A stretch of DNA of 64,000 bases from RHKX01 sp046330285 (lineage in GTDB: Bacteria > Actinomycetota > Thermoleophilia > Solirubrobacterales > 70-9), in assembly GCA_046330285.1 (NCBI GenBank), contig JAXLSX010000001.1, positions 124,001 to 188,000 of the forward strand. Reading direction: 5' to 3'. The notes beneath the pieces were generated by a model that saw nothing but the letters and a program-made list of their open reading frames with translations, was not told where the DNA came from and made no database searches. Below are positions 1-7,763 of this stretch, piece by piece. Both the position numbers and the translations under genes were made by a program. Each line of letters opens with the position of its first letter. Position 1 is the stretch's first letter.

Positions 1-1
1 G

Positions 2-190
2 AAGTTCGTCGTCGAAGCTGACGGCGACGATCACCTCTCACCGGCCCAGCGGGATCGTGACAACGAGCGGGACATCGCGCTCGGCCGCGCCGGGTACCTC
101 GTCCGTCGCTACTCGAGCCGGGCGATGTCCCGCAGCGCCGAGGTCGCGGCCGAGATCGCCGCGATCCTGGCCGAGCGGCTCAGGGCCTGA
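2..190 (+). CDS. C-terminal end of a DUF559 (endonuclease-like) domain protein, partial
   Basis: The reading frame is open from the first bases and ends at a TGA, giving 62 residues. It begins KFVVEADGDD and continues with an R-D-N-E-R-D segment, then ALGRAGYLVRRYSSR. This is the pattern of the last strands of the DUF559/Vsr-like PD-(D/E)XK fold, where an acidic strand ('VVEADG') precedes 'RD..R...L...GY.V.R'. Such domains often form the C-terminus of actinobacterial proteins with an AbiEi-like winged-helix N-terminus, but that part lies outside the window. Its last bases overlap the end of the convergent BtrH-like gene. The family call is from memory of the motif; enzymatic activity is not established. 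Confidence 0.6.
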   Translation, partial: KFVVEADGDDHLSPAQRDRDNERDIALGRAGYLVRRYSSRAMSRSAEVAAEIAAILAERLRA

Positions 191-1163
191 GCGCGTCCCA
201 GAGTCGTTCCTCGGCATCGAGGACGCGGTCGGCGGCGGCTCCGATCCGCTCCCAGCCGGCGGGATCGGGCTCGTCGGTCTCGCTCGCCGCGAAGAGCTCG
301 CCGGCGAGGGTCGTCCAGTGCTCGGCGGCCGTCGCGGCCAGGGCGCTCTCGGCATCGCGGCCGACCTCGGCGAGGAAGCGCGAGTAGAGCGCGCGGAAGT
401 TGCTGCCGCCGGTGCCGCGGCGCTCGATCACCTGGTAGTTGAAGCGGGAGCACCACTTCCAGTCGGCGGTCGCGCCGGGCCAGTCGCCGACCTCGTAGGC
501 GAAGCGGCGCAGGGCCGGCAGCCCCTCGAACTCGCCGAGGTCCGGCTCCTGCATCCGCTGGGCCGCCCGATCGATCGCGGCCGGAGCCGCCGCGCGTAGC
601 TCGTCGACCGTCGGCGGCTCGCCGGGGACGTCGAGCATGTGCCCGGCGAGCGGGTAGAACGGGTGCTGTTCGTGCCGCGCCTTCTCGAGCCCCGCGAGCG
701 ACGTCCGCTGCAGGTCCTCGAAGCCGGTGTCGGAGACGTAGGCGTGATCGTCGTCGTAGCCCGCGAGCACGACCGCGTGGCCGGGGAAGTGGGCGGAGTT
801 GCCGTAGTGGTCGAGGTGGAAGAGGTCGGTGATCAGCAACACCGGGCGGCCGTCGTCGACGACGGCACGGGCCGCCTCCCACGCCCGCTCGGGATCGGGC
901 TCGGTGGTGAGCCGGAGCGGCGCGCCCGTCAGCTCGAGGAAGCTCTCCTCGAGTCGCCCGGTCCGCCCGTTGGTGAAGCGGGTCGGCGAGAGGTCGTCGG
1001 AGACGAAGTAGTAGAAGCAGGCGCCGGCGCCGAGGCCGAACGCCAGCTCCTCGGAGATCTCGGTCCCGTGGAACGCGAGCAGATTCCGCAGCGCCGTCGA
1101 GCCGCAGTGGTGGCCGGGGATGTGTTCGAAGCCGGGGACGAGGACGGTCTGGCCGAGCGCCAT
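180..1163 (-). CDS. BtrH N-terminal domain / DUF4872-like protein
   Basis: A 327-residue protein starting MALGQTVLVPGF. The N-terminal part carries a papain-like pattern: 'HIPGHHCGSTALRNLL' (Cys near residue 20), and a later 'HFPGHAVVLAGYDDD' with the candidate catalytic His and acidic residue. This is the layout of the BtrH N-terminal domain, named after the butirosin acyltransferase BtrH, which moves an acyl chain from an acyl carrier protein. The C-terminal half, rich in AAERM/Trp/Arg, fits the DUF4872 helper domain. No acyl carrier protein or aminoglycoside pathway lies nearby, so the substrate is unknown. It follows the membrane-protein gene at 13 nt and may be co-transcribed; GAGACT 7 nt before the ATG could also act as its own -10. 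Confidence 0.7.
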   Translation of the reverse strand: MALGQTVLVPGFEHIPGHHCGSTALRNLLAFHGTEISEELAFGLGAGACFYYFVSDDLSPTRFTNGRTGRLEESFLELTGAPLRLTTEPDPERAWEAARAVVDDGRPVLLITDLFHLDHYGNSAHFPGHAVVLAGYDDDHAYVSDTGFEDLQRTSLAGLEKARHEQHPFYPLAGHMLDVPGEPPTVDELRAAAPAAIDRAAQRMQEPDLGEFEGLPALRRFAYEVGDWPGATADWKWCSRFNYQVIERRGTGGSNFRALYSRFLAEVGRDAESALAATAAEHWTTLAGELFAASETDEPDPAGWERIGAAADRVLDAEERLWDALRP

Positions 1164-1176
1164 GCCCGGCAGTCTC

Positions 1177-2295
1177 TCAGCCCGGAGGCGTGCTCTCGCC
1201 GCGGAGCCTGAGGTAGTCGGCGCGGACCGCGAAGACCGAGCGCAGCTCGGCGGTGACCTCCTGGAGGAACTCGTCGCGGTAGGTCGAGTCGGTGAGCATC
1301 GCGATCGCGAAGTAGAGGCCGGTGAACGCGGCGAGGCCGGCGGCGACCTTGAGCAGTTCGACGGTCATCTCGAACGACTCGCCGCCGATCTCGAACGCGA
1401 AGAGCTGGTCGCAGCAGTCGGTACCCACCCAGGACTCGCGGATGCTGTCGGGCACGGCGATCAGCCCGAAGGCGATGAAGAACGCCGCCACAAGCAGGCT
1501 CACGGTCAACACCTGGACGGCCTGGCTCGTGAACAGGACGAGCTCGACGTTGCGCCGCTGCTTGCGGTTGAGCGGCTCGCCGACGTCCCCGACCTCGGCC
1601 TCGAGCGCCCGGACCTCCCGCGGGAGACGGGCGAGCAGGAAAGCGGTCCCGAGTCCGGCGAACAGCAGCGCGATCGCGACCAGGTCGGCGTCGGTGATCG
1701 CCGAGAACACCTGCCACATCTCGGTACTCATGAAGGCCAGAAGGGCGAAGATCATCAGCAGCGGCACCGCCCGGGCGAGCAACATGAACGAGGCAAGGAG
1801 TTGGTGCCAGAGGCGGCGCCCGACCCAGCGGACGATCGAGACGAGCCCGTAGCCGAAGATCGCGTAGATCAGCAGGACCAGCGCCAGGTTGGCGAGCGCC
1901 GTCACCCACGCACTTCGCGTCTGGCCGCCGAAGATCAGCGGCAGGAGCGCCGGGACGAGGACGAACGCCGCCAGCTCGATCCGGCCGACGTCCTCGGGCA
2001 GCGACGCCGAAGGGCGGCCGCGGTAGCGGTTGATCGCCATCGCGACCCCGAGCAGGATCGCCAGCCCGCCGACCAGCGCCGCGAGGTTTCCCGCCAGCGA
2101 CCAGTCGAGCCGGATCGCACCCAGCATCTCGCCGAGGAAGACCAGGGCCAGCAGCGGCGCGGCCCGGTTGAAGACGTTCGTCGAAGCCGAGAAGTCCTCG
2201 TCGAACAGCGGCAGGCCGGAATCGCGGAACCGTCGCCGGCACTCGGCGATCCGCGCATCGCGCTCCTCCTCCGCAGCGTCGGGGCCACCCTCCAC
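1177..2295 (-). CDS. multi-pass membrane protein, function unknown
   Basis: A 372-residue protein from a GTG start. The first ~40 residues are acidic and charged. About six to eight hydrophobic segments follow, for example around APLLALVFLGEMLGA, LAALVGGLAILLGVAMA, ALANLALVLLIYAIFG and VSLLVAAFFIAFGLIA. A charged region (REVRALEAEVGDVGEPLNRKQRR) separates two transmembrane blocks, and the C-terminal cytoplasmic tail includes EEVTAELRSVFAVRADYLRLR in register with FLQ. I do not recognise a named family. The reading frame continues upstream antisense to the lipid kinase, but that part is an artefact of GC-rich antisense coding; GTG at 2295 is the first plausible start clear of the divergent gene. 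It lies just upstream of the BtrH-like gene. Confidence 0.7.
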   Translation of the reverse strand: MEGGPDAAEEERDARIAECRRRFRDSGLPLFDEDFSASTNVFNRAAPLLALVFLGEMLGAIRLDWSLAGNLAALVGGLAILLGVAMAINRYRGRPSASLPEDVGRIELAAFVLVPALLPLIFGGQTRSAWVTALANLALVLLIYAIFGYGLVSIVRWVGRRLWHQLLASFMLLARAVPLLMIFALLAFMSTEMWQVFSAITDADLVAIALLFAGLGTAFLLARLPREVRALEAEVGDVGEPLNRKQRRNVELVLFTSQAVQVLTVSLLVAAFFIAFGLIAVPDSIRESWVGTDCCDQLFAFEIGGESFEMTVELLKVAAGLAAFTGLYFAIAMLTDSTYRDEFLQEVTAELRSVFAVRADYLRLRGESTPPG

Positions 2296-2366
2296 GCCGG
2301 CAATTCCACCGTCCGCCCCGGACGGTCGCCGCACGTCGGCGCCGATGGCCGGGATCACGGCGTCTC

Positions 2367-2372
2367 TAGGGT
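2367..2372 (+). promoter_or_regulatory. putative leaderless -10 (TAGGGT) of the lipid kinase
   Basis: TAGGGT ends 7 nt before the GTG at 2380, so a transcript starting at the usual distance from a -10 box would begin at the start codon. No Shine-Dalgarno sequence is present. Confidence 0.55.
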
Positions 2373-2379
2373 CACTGGC

Positions 2380-3234
2380 GTGAAGATCGCGCTGATCGCA
2401 AACCGGGACTCCGGCTCCGGCGACGCCGAGCGGGTGGCCTCGCTGCTCGAGGACGCCGGCGCCGAGGTCGTGTCGTTCGCCATCGACGAGGCCGAGCGTG
2501 CCGGCGAGTCCGGCGCCGAGCGGATTGCCGTGGCGGGCGGCGACGGCTCGGTCGGATGTGCCGCCGAGGTGGCTTCGCGTGCCGACATCCCGCTCGCGGT
2601 GATCGCCACCGGCACCGCCAACGACTTCGCCTCCCACCACGGCCTCCCGGGGTCGCTCGAAGCCGCCTGCGCGATCGCATCCGGGGGAACCCGGACCGAG
2701 CACGTCGAACTGGCGGAAGTCTGCGGCCGGCCGTTCGTGAACGTCGCCGCGGCCGGCCTGCCGCCGGCCGCCGCCGAGGAGGCGCACTCGCTGAAGGAGC
2801 GGCTCGGCGCGCTCGCCTACCCGATCGGCGCCGTCAGGGTCGGCCTCAGGGCCCATCCGGTGGAGTGCGCGGTCGAAGTCGACGGTGAGGTGATCCACGA
2901 CGGCCTCGTCTGGCAGGTCTCGGTCGCCAGCAGCGGCGCCTTCGGCGGCGGCGCCAGCCTCGAGGGCGACACCCGTGACGGGTTGCTCGATGTCGTCGTC
3001 ATCGAGCACGGCGGCCGGGCACGCCTGATCAAGCATGCCTACGGGCTGCGGATCGGGCGCGTCGAGGGCCACAGGGGCGTCGTCTCCACCCGCGGGAGCG
3101 CGATCGCGATGCGGCTGGACCCGACCGAGAAGCTCAACGTCGACGGTGAGCTGGTCCGTGCCCGCGACCTCGACGGCGACGGCCGGCTCAGCTTCGCCGC
3201 CGAGCGCAACGGCTTCGAGCTGATCACTGGTTGA
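2380..3234 (+). CDS. diacylglycerol kinase / LCB5-type lipid kinase
   Basis: A 284-residue protein beginning VKIALIANRDSGSGD, the nucleotide-binding start typical of the DAGK catalytic family (DgkB/YegS/sphingosine kinase fold). The signature glycine motif GGDGS is at residues 53-57 and GTANDF at 78-83 (usual form GTGNDFA). The C-terminal domain contains FGGGASLEGDTRDGLLDVV and the 'NVDGE' motif expected in this fold. It probably phosphorylates diacylglycerol or a related lipid at the membrane. It precedes a PAP2 phosphatase by 27 nt, so a lipid kinase and a lipid phosphatase are adjacent. The GTG was chosen because it lies 7 nt after a TAGGGT box, the spacing of a leaderless start. Confidence 0.88.
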   Translation: MKIALIANRDSGSGDAERVASLLEDAGAEVVSFAIDEAERAGESGAERIAVAGGDGSVGCAAEVASRADIPLAVIATGTANDFASHHGLPGSLEAACAIASGGTRTEHVELAEVCGRPFVNVAAAGLPPAAAEEAHSLKERLGALAYPIGAVRVGLRAHPVECAVEVDGEVIHDGLVWQVSVASSGAFGGGASLEGDTRDGLLDVVVIEHGGRARLIKHAYGLRIGRVEGHRGVVSTRGSAIAMRLDPTEKLNVDGELVRARDLDGDGRLSFAAERNGFELITG

Positions 3235-3247
3235 GCCGGGCGACGCC

Positions 3248-3253
3248 TATGCT
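3248..3253 (+). promoter_or_regulatory. putative leaderless -10 (TATGCT) of the PAP2 gene
   Basis: TATGCT ends 8 nt before the GTG at 3262, in the short gap after the lipid kinase stop codon. No ribosome binding site is visible. Confidence 0.55.
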
Positions 3254-3261
3254 GCCCGGCC

Positions 3262-3942
3262 GTGCCGGCCTTGGCTGACAGACGAGCGCACCGCCTGCGG
3301 ATGCCTCCCCCGCTCGAGCGGGGCCGCCGCCTGCGCCGGTGGGCGGAGGCGCAGCGAACTCCGCTGGGGCCGCTCGCGCTCACGATCGGCAGATTCGACC
3401 AGGCCGCTCTCGTCGCGCTGCGCACGCACGGACACAGCGGAGTCGTCGAACGGATCGCCCGGTCGCTCGGGACATTCGGCGAGTTCGGAGTCGGATGGGC
3501 GGCCCTCGGCGTCGTCGGCGCGGGTCTCGACTCGGGCCGGAGGCCGCGCTTTCTGGCGGCGGCCGCCGCCGCCCCCGCGGCGATCGCGATCAACTTCGCG
3601 ATCAAGTCGGCGATCGGGCGGGAGCGACCCGTGATCGCGGGCCATCCGCCACTCGGCCCCGCCCCGAACAAGCTCTCCTTCCCGTCCGCCCACGCCACCT
3701 CGGCCACCGCCGGGGCCGTTGCGCTCGGACGGGTCGCTCCCGGCTCGAGGCCGATCCTTCGCGGCCTCGCCGCACTCGTCTGCATCGGCCGTCCCTATCT
3801 CGGCATGCACTACCCGAGCGACGTCCTCGCCGGGGTCGGGATCGGCTTCGCGATCGGACGCCTTTGGCCGCTGCCGCCGGCCTCCAAGCCTCGGCCCGCC
3901 TCGCCGCCGGCCGCCCCAACCGAGCCGGAGGAGGAGCGATGA
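3262..3942 (+). CDS. PAP2-family phosphatase (undecaprenyl-PP or phosphatidate type)
   Basis: A 226-residue membrane phosphatase. The three PAP2 motifs are visible: K..IGRERPV, then FPSAHAT (the usual PSGH with Gly replaced by Ala), and RPYLGMHYPSDVLAG with the catalytic His. Hydrophobic segments surround them. The C-terminus is a Pro/Ala/Glu-rich tail. The family removes phosphate from lipid phosphates or undecaprenyl pyrophosphate at the membrane. It follows the lipid kinase, and its TGA overlaps the ychF ATG (ATGA), so the two are probably translationally coupled. A TATGCT box 8 nt upstream of the GTG suggests it also has its own leaderless promoter. Confidence 0.88.
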   Translation: MPALADRRAHRLRMPPPLERGRRLRRWAEAQRTPLGPLALTIGRFDQAALVALRTHGHSGVVERIARSLGTFGEFGVGWAALGVVGAGLDSGRRPRFLAAAAAAPAAIAINFAIKSAIGRERPVIAGHPPLGPAPNKLSFPSAHATSATAGAVALGRVAPGSRPILRGLAALVCIGRPYLGMHYPSDVLAGVGIGFAIGRLWPLPPASKPRPASPPAAPTEPEEER

Positions 3943-5018
3943 AGGTCGGAATCGTCGGGATGCCGAACGCCGGCAAGTCGACCCTCTTCAACGCGCTGAC
4001 CCAGGCCGGCGCCGAGGCCGCCGGCTATCCGTTCACGACGATCGAACCGAACGTCGCGATCGCCCCGGTCCCGGACGAGCGCCTCGACAAGCTCGCGGCC
4101 CTGCTCGAGTCGGCGCCGGTCGTCCACGAGTCGCTCGAGGTCCACGACATCGCCGGTCTCGTTCGCGGCGCCTCCGCCGGGGAGGGTCTCGGCAACCAGT
4201 TCCTCGCCTCGATCCGCGAGACCGACGCGATCTGTCACGTCGTCCGCGCCCATTCCGACAGCGGCGTGCCCCATCCCGAGGGGGAGATCGATCCCGTCGC
4301 CGACGCCGAGATGGTCGAGGCGGAGCTGATGCTCGCCGACCTCGAGACCGCGACCCGGCGGCTCGACCGCGTCGCCAAGCAGGCGAAGACGCTCGACAAG
4401 GACGCTATCGCCGAGCGCGACTGGCTCACCGACGTCGTCGCCGCCCTCGAGCGCGGCGAGCCCGTCCGCTCGGTCCCGGTCCCCGGCGCCGTCGATCCGG
4501 TCGGCCCGCAGAACCTGCAAGCCCTGACCTCCAAGCCCGTCCTCTACGTCGCCAACGTCGACGAGGGCGAGGACCAGCCCCCGGCGGCGCTGGTCGAACA
4601 CGCGCGCAAGAGCGGCGACGAGGCCATCGCCCTCAGCGCCAAGATCGAGTCGGAGCTCGTCGAGCTCGACGAGGAGGAGGCCGCGATGATGCGCGACGAG
4701 CTCGGCGTCGCCGAGTCGGGCCTCGACCGCATGGTCCGCGCCGCCTACTCGCTGCTCGACCTGATCAGCTTCTTCACCGCCGGTCCCGGAGTCGAGGCCC
4801 GCGCCTGGAGCCTCGGCCGTGGCGGATCGGCGTGGGACGCCGCCGGGAAGATCCACACCGACATCCAGCAGGGATTCGTCAAGGCAGAGGTGGTCCCGTG
4901 GGACACCCTTATCGAATGCGGCGGCTACACGGCCGCCCGCGACCGCGGCGTGCTCCAGATCGAGGGCCGCGACTACGTGATGAAGGACGGCGACGTCCTC
5001 ACCGTCAAGCACACCTGA
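3939..5018 (+). CDS. ychF: YchF/OLA1-type P-loop NTPase
   Basis: A 359-residue protein with the Obg-family P-loop GMPNAGKST at residues 7-15, a switch segment AGYPFTTIEPN, and the G3 motif HDIAGLVRGAS, where Gly-Leu follows the usual G3 glycine. A helical coiled-coil insert follows, then a C-terminal TGS domain ending YVMKDGDVLTVKHT. YchF members prefer ATP over GTP and bind ribosomes; they have been linked to translation and oxidative stress. Length and domain order are typical. The ATG overlaps the PAP2 stop and is preceded by a GGAGGAGG-like Shine-Dalgarno, one of the clearer ribosome binding sites here. The stop codon lies inside the left arm of the 106-nt hairpin downstream. Confidence 0.97.
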   Translation: MKVGIVGMPNAGKSTLFNALTQAGAEAAGYPFTTIEPNVAIAPVPDERLDKLAALLESAPVVHESLEVHDIAGLVRGASAGEGLGNQFLASIRETDAICHVVRAHSDSGVPHPEGEIDPVADAEMVEAELMLADLETATRRLDRVAKQAKTLDKDAIAERDWLTDVVAALERGEPVRSVPVPGAVDPVGPQNLQALTSKPVLYVANVDEGEDQPPAALVEHARKSGDEAIALSAKIESELVELDEEEAAMMRDELGVAESGLDRMVRAAYSLLDLISFFTAGPGVEARAWSLGRGGSAWDAAGKIHTDIQQGFVKAEVVPWDTLIECGGYTAARDRGVLQIEGRDYVMKDGDVLTVKHT

Positions 5019-5119
5019 CGGGGCGAGAGACCGCGGCTCGGCGTCATCGGCCGGCTCGCGGCCCCCAAGGCCGCGTCGCCGGCCTCTTCCTTGATCCGCG
5101 GCCTCTCGCCCTCGTCAGG
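5014..5119. repeat. 106-nt imperfect hairpin element, copy A
   Basis: Outer arms CCTGACG (5014-5020) and CGTCAGG (5113-5119) pair. Then GGGCGAGAG (5021-5029) pairs with CTCTCGCCC (5103-5111), then an A/C mismatch, then CCGCGG (5031-5036) with CCGCGG (5096-5101). Inside, 5049-5063 pairs with 5069-5084 around a CCCAA loop. The outer arms hold the stop codons of both convergent genes (ychF and the transglycosylase). The core 5040-5092 resembles 32872-32922 at about 38 of 53 aligned positions by eye, and both elements are 106 nt long with an A/C mismatch at the same place in the stem. It could act as a bidirectional terminator, a structured RNA or a repeated palindromic element. Confidence 0.6.
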
Positions 5120-6674
5120 GATCCAGCAGCGGCTTCGCCTCGTCGGAGACGGTGACGTGGATCGCATCGGGCTCGTAGGCGTAGTCGATGACGTCGAGCG
5201 CCCGGAGGCGGTCAAGCATGAACTGGAACGCCTGGGCCTGGCGATCGCTCGAGTACTTGCGCTCGATGTCGAATGACCAGCCCGTCGTGTGCAGCGAGTA
5301 GGCCGGGGTCGCCTGGTCGTTGACGTCGACGAGAGCGTCCTGGTACTCCTGATCGCGGACCGTGCTGGTGACGTTGAGCACGCCCTTGCCGTCGTTGATC
5401 TCCTGGACCCGCGCCGTCATGTAGATCAGGGCCGCGAGAGCCTCCGGCTTCAGCGCCCGGTAGTTGCCGGGCTCGGCGCCGACGTTGGGAGCGAGCTCGC
5501 CCATGTTCTTGTCGATCGTGTAGCCGTAATCGGCGCCCTGTGGGAGCCGCTCGAGCTCGCCGTCGTCGAGCGCCGCCTCGATGTCGGACGGCTTCTCGAA
5601 CACGGTCGTGTCCGCCTCGGGATGGAAGACCTCCTCCTGCGTCGCCTTCTTCGCCTGCAACTTCGCCAGGCGCTCGAGCTCGCCGCGATCGTCGCGATAG
5701 AGCTCCATGATCCGCTCGGCGGCGAGCACGCGCCAGAGATAGGTCGAGCTGTCGTCGCCGAGCGAGGAGAGGAACTTCCAGGCCTTCTCGTTGGCGAGGG
5801 GCGAGGAGCCGAAGAAGAGTTGCGCGTAGGTCGGGTCCTCCGGCGGCGTCCCGTCGCCGTAGTCGGAGATCACGGTCTCGAGATTGCCGATGCCCATGTG
5901 GTAGCTGGTCGTCGCCAAGTCGGTGCGCCCGAACCGGTCGTTCGCGATCTCCAGATACCGCGCCATCCCGTCGAGGGCCTGCTGGGGGTCGAAGCGCTCG
6001 TCGACCTCGGCGCGGCGCTCGCGCAGCTTCTTTTCCTGACCGGGCAGCTTCCGCAGCTCCATCAGCGCCTTCGTCCGGACCTTCGCCTTCTTGCTCCGCG
6101 CCTGCTTCTTCGCCTTCTCGATCTCCGTCTCGACCCGGGCGATCTGCTTGGTCAGGGCCCGGCTGCGGGCGAGGTCGACCCGCATGTCGAGGAGGTCGAT
6201 GCCGGTGCTCGCGACGATCTGCGCGAGGCCGCTGGCGACCTCGGGATCGTCGCCGGCGATGACCTCCGGCCGTCCGGCGCTCTCGAGCAGGACCATCGCC
6301 TCCATCGTGTCGGGGTCGACTCCGTGGTCGGCTGCGGCCCGCTCGATCTCATCGCGCCAGCGGGCGGTCCGGCGGGCGCTGGCGACGATCCCACCCGGGC
6401 TCTTCTCGTAGAGGACGTGTGAGAGGCCGAGCGCCGCCCGGCGCTCGAAGTCGGCGTTGCGGTCGGCCTCCCAGGCGAAGGGGTCGTCGGCCCCGTCGTC
6501 GCGTCCCGCCTCGGCGACCCGGTCGGCGTCGAAGCCGTCATCGCCCCCGATCACGCCGGTCACGACGAGGACGACCCCGATCAGCACGAGGGCGGCGATG
6601 ATCAGCCCCGCGATCGCCCAGGGGCGAGCCGAAGATCGGCCCAGGGGCTTGCGTCCAGGTTCCCGCCCAGTCAT
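5115..6674 (-). CDS. membrane-anchored lytic transglycosylase with M15-like (DUF5715-type) C-terminal domain
   Basis: A 519-residue protein. After a short basic cytoplasmic N-terminus there is one transmembrane segment (WAIAGLIIAALVLIGVVLVV). The SLT-like domain follows: 'EAMVLLESAGRPEV' carries the catalytic Glu, 'SGLAQIVASTG' is the usual GLMQ-type strand, and 'ATTSYHMGIGNLE' the Y-x-x-G region. A Lys/Arg/Glu-rich coiled coil interrupts the domain. The C-terminal part has 'STVRDQEYQ' and 'SLHTTGWSFDI', resembling the S-x-H-x-x-G-x-x-x-D metal site of M15 DD-carboxypeptidases, as in DUF5715. It probably cleaves glycan strands and possibly stem peptides outside the membrane. CACAGT 6 nt upstream of the ATG may be its -10. 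Confidence 0.8.
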   Translation of the reverse strand: MTGREPGRKPLGRSSARPWAIAGLIIAALVLIGVVLVVTGVIGGDDGFDADRVAEAGRDDGADDPFAWEADRNADFERRAALGLSHVLYEKSPGGIVASARRTARWRDEIERAAADHGVDPDTMEAMVLLESAGRPEVIAGDDPEVASGLAQIVASTGIDLLDMRVDLARSRALTKQIARVETEIEKAKKQARSKKAKVRTKALMELRKLPGQEKKLRERRAEVDERFDPQQALDGMARYLEIANDRFGRTDLATTSYHMGIGNLETVISDYGDGTPPEDPTYAQLFFGSSPLANEKAWKFLSSLGDDSSTYLWRVLAAERIMELYRDDRGELERLAKLQAKKATQEEVFHPEADTTVFEKPSDIEAALDDGELERLPQGADYGYTIDKNMGELAPNVGAEPGNYRALKPEALAALIYMTARVQEINDGKGVLNVTSTVRDQEYQDALVDVNDQATPAYSLHTTGWSFDIERKYSSDRQAQAFQFMLDRLRALDVIDYAYEPDAIHVTVSDEAKPLLDP

Positions 6675-6721
6675 CCGGTCACTGTGACAGCCCCGGCACC
6701 TCGGCTGCCGCGCGGGAGGAA

Positions 6722-6727
6722 TACGCT
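6722..6727 (+). promoter_or_regulatory. putative leaderless -10 (TACGCT)
   Basis: TACGCT ends 7 nt before the GTG at 6735. It decides the start choice over the GTG at 6684, which lies upstream of the box. Confidence 0.5.
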
Positions 6728-6734
6728 CTCCGCG

Positions 6735-7724
6735 GTGCGCACGGAAGCTCGTTACCCCAAGGTCCCGGCGGATGCCGGCCACTACGAGAGCTTCTACCTC
6801 AAGGCCGCCGCACCGGAGGGAGGCCGCGCGATCTGGATCCGCCACACGGTCCATAAGCGACCCGGCGAGGAGCCGACCGGCGCCGTCTGGATGACCTGGT
6901 TCGACGCTGGGCGGCCCGGGCCGCTCGCCGCCAAGCGCCAGGTCGGGGCCGGCGAGATCTCGATTCCCGACAAGACCTACATCCGGGTCGCCGAGTCGGA
7001 GATCGCGCCGGGCCGCGTCCAGGGTGAGATCGCCGACGGCACCTCGGCGAGCTGGAGCCTCCGCTTCAAGGACCACGGCGGGCCGCTGCACCACTTCCCC
7101 GCCCAGTGGATGTACGAGCGGCCGCTTCCGAAGACGAAGCTGCTGAGCCCGCATCCCTGCGCCAGCTTCGACGGGATCCTCGACGTCGGCGGCGAGCGCG
7201 TCGTCCTCGACGCCTGGCCCGGGATGATCGGTCACAACTGGGGCGCCGAGCACGCGGACAGCTGGATCTGGATCCACGGCGCGACCGTCGGCGACGACGG
7301 CTCCCGCGGCTACGTCGATCTCGGCGCCGGCCGGGTCCGGATCGGGCCGCTGGTGACGCCGTGGGTCGTCAACGGCGAGATCGTCCACCGCGGCGAGCGC
7401 CTCCGGGTCGGCGGCCTCGGGCGCCAGCTCAAGACGCGCGTCGACGCCGAGCCGACCCGCTGCGAGTTCACCGTCGGCGGCGAGAAGCTCGTCGCCCGCG
7501 GCTCGGTCAGCGGGCCGCCGGAACACTTCGTCGGCTGGCTTTACGCCGACCCGGTCGGCCCCGAGCACCACTCGCTGAACTGCTCGATCGCCGACCTCCA
7601 CGTGGATGTCCGCAGACACGGCCGCCGCGATCTCAGGATCAGCGTCGAGGGCGGTGCCAGCTACGAGTTCGGCACCCGCCGGACCGACCACGGGATCCCC
7701 CTGCAGCCGTTCGGGGACGGGTAG
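6735..7724 (+). CDS. AttH/CrtC-like lipocalin-type protein (possible hydratase or cyclase relative)
   Basis: A 329-residue protein, beta-rich, with no signal peptide. It has the repeated Trp-containing strands typical of the AttH/CrtC/tocopherol-cyclase-like double lipocalin fold: 'WIRHTVHK', 'SWSLRFKDHGGPLHHFP', and 'MIGHNWGAEHADSWIWIHG', where H-N-W-G-x-E-H and W-x-W-x-H are the most conserved features. The family includes carotenoid hydratases, but many members have unknown substrates. A GTG at 6684 is possible, but GTG 6735 lies 7 nt after TACGCT, matching the leaderless pattern here, and gives a protein beginning at conserved-looking sequence (VRTEARYPK). Function beyond the fold is inference. 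Confidence 0.7.
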   Translation: MRTEARYPKVPADAGHYESFYLKAAAPEGGRAIWIRHTVHKRPGEEPTGAVWMTWFDAGRPGPLAAKRQVGAGEISIPDKTYIRVAESEIAPGRVQGEIADGTSASWSLRFKDHGGPLHHFPAQWMYERPLPKTKLLSPHPCASFDGILDVGGERVVLDAWPGMIGHNWGAEHADSWIWIHGATVGDDGSRGYVDLGAGRVRIGPLVTPWVVNGEIVHRGERLRVGGLGRQLKTRVDAEPTRCEFTVGGEKLVARGSVSGPPEHFVGWLYADPVGPEHHSLNCSIADLHVDVRRHGRRDLRISVEGGASYEFGTRRTDHGIPLQPFGDG

Positions 7725-7763
7725 TCTCAACCGCAGTTTGATTCTGCGAACGGAGAGGTGAAG

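Noticed and set aside
5289..6422. Long plus-strand open frame opposite the transglycosylase
   Set aside because: Translation is low-complexity (Arg/Leu/Val/Gly) and mirrors GC-rich third positions of the minus-strand gene, which has clear domains.
7731..7748. CGCAG/CTGCG hairpin before the aldehyde dehydrogenase as a riboswitch
   Set aside because: A single 5-bp stem in a ~30-nt leader is too small for an aptamer; it was noted only as a leader feature.
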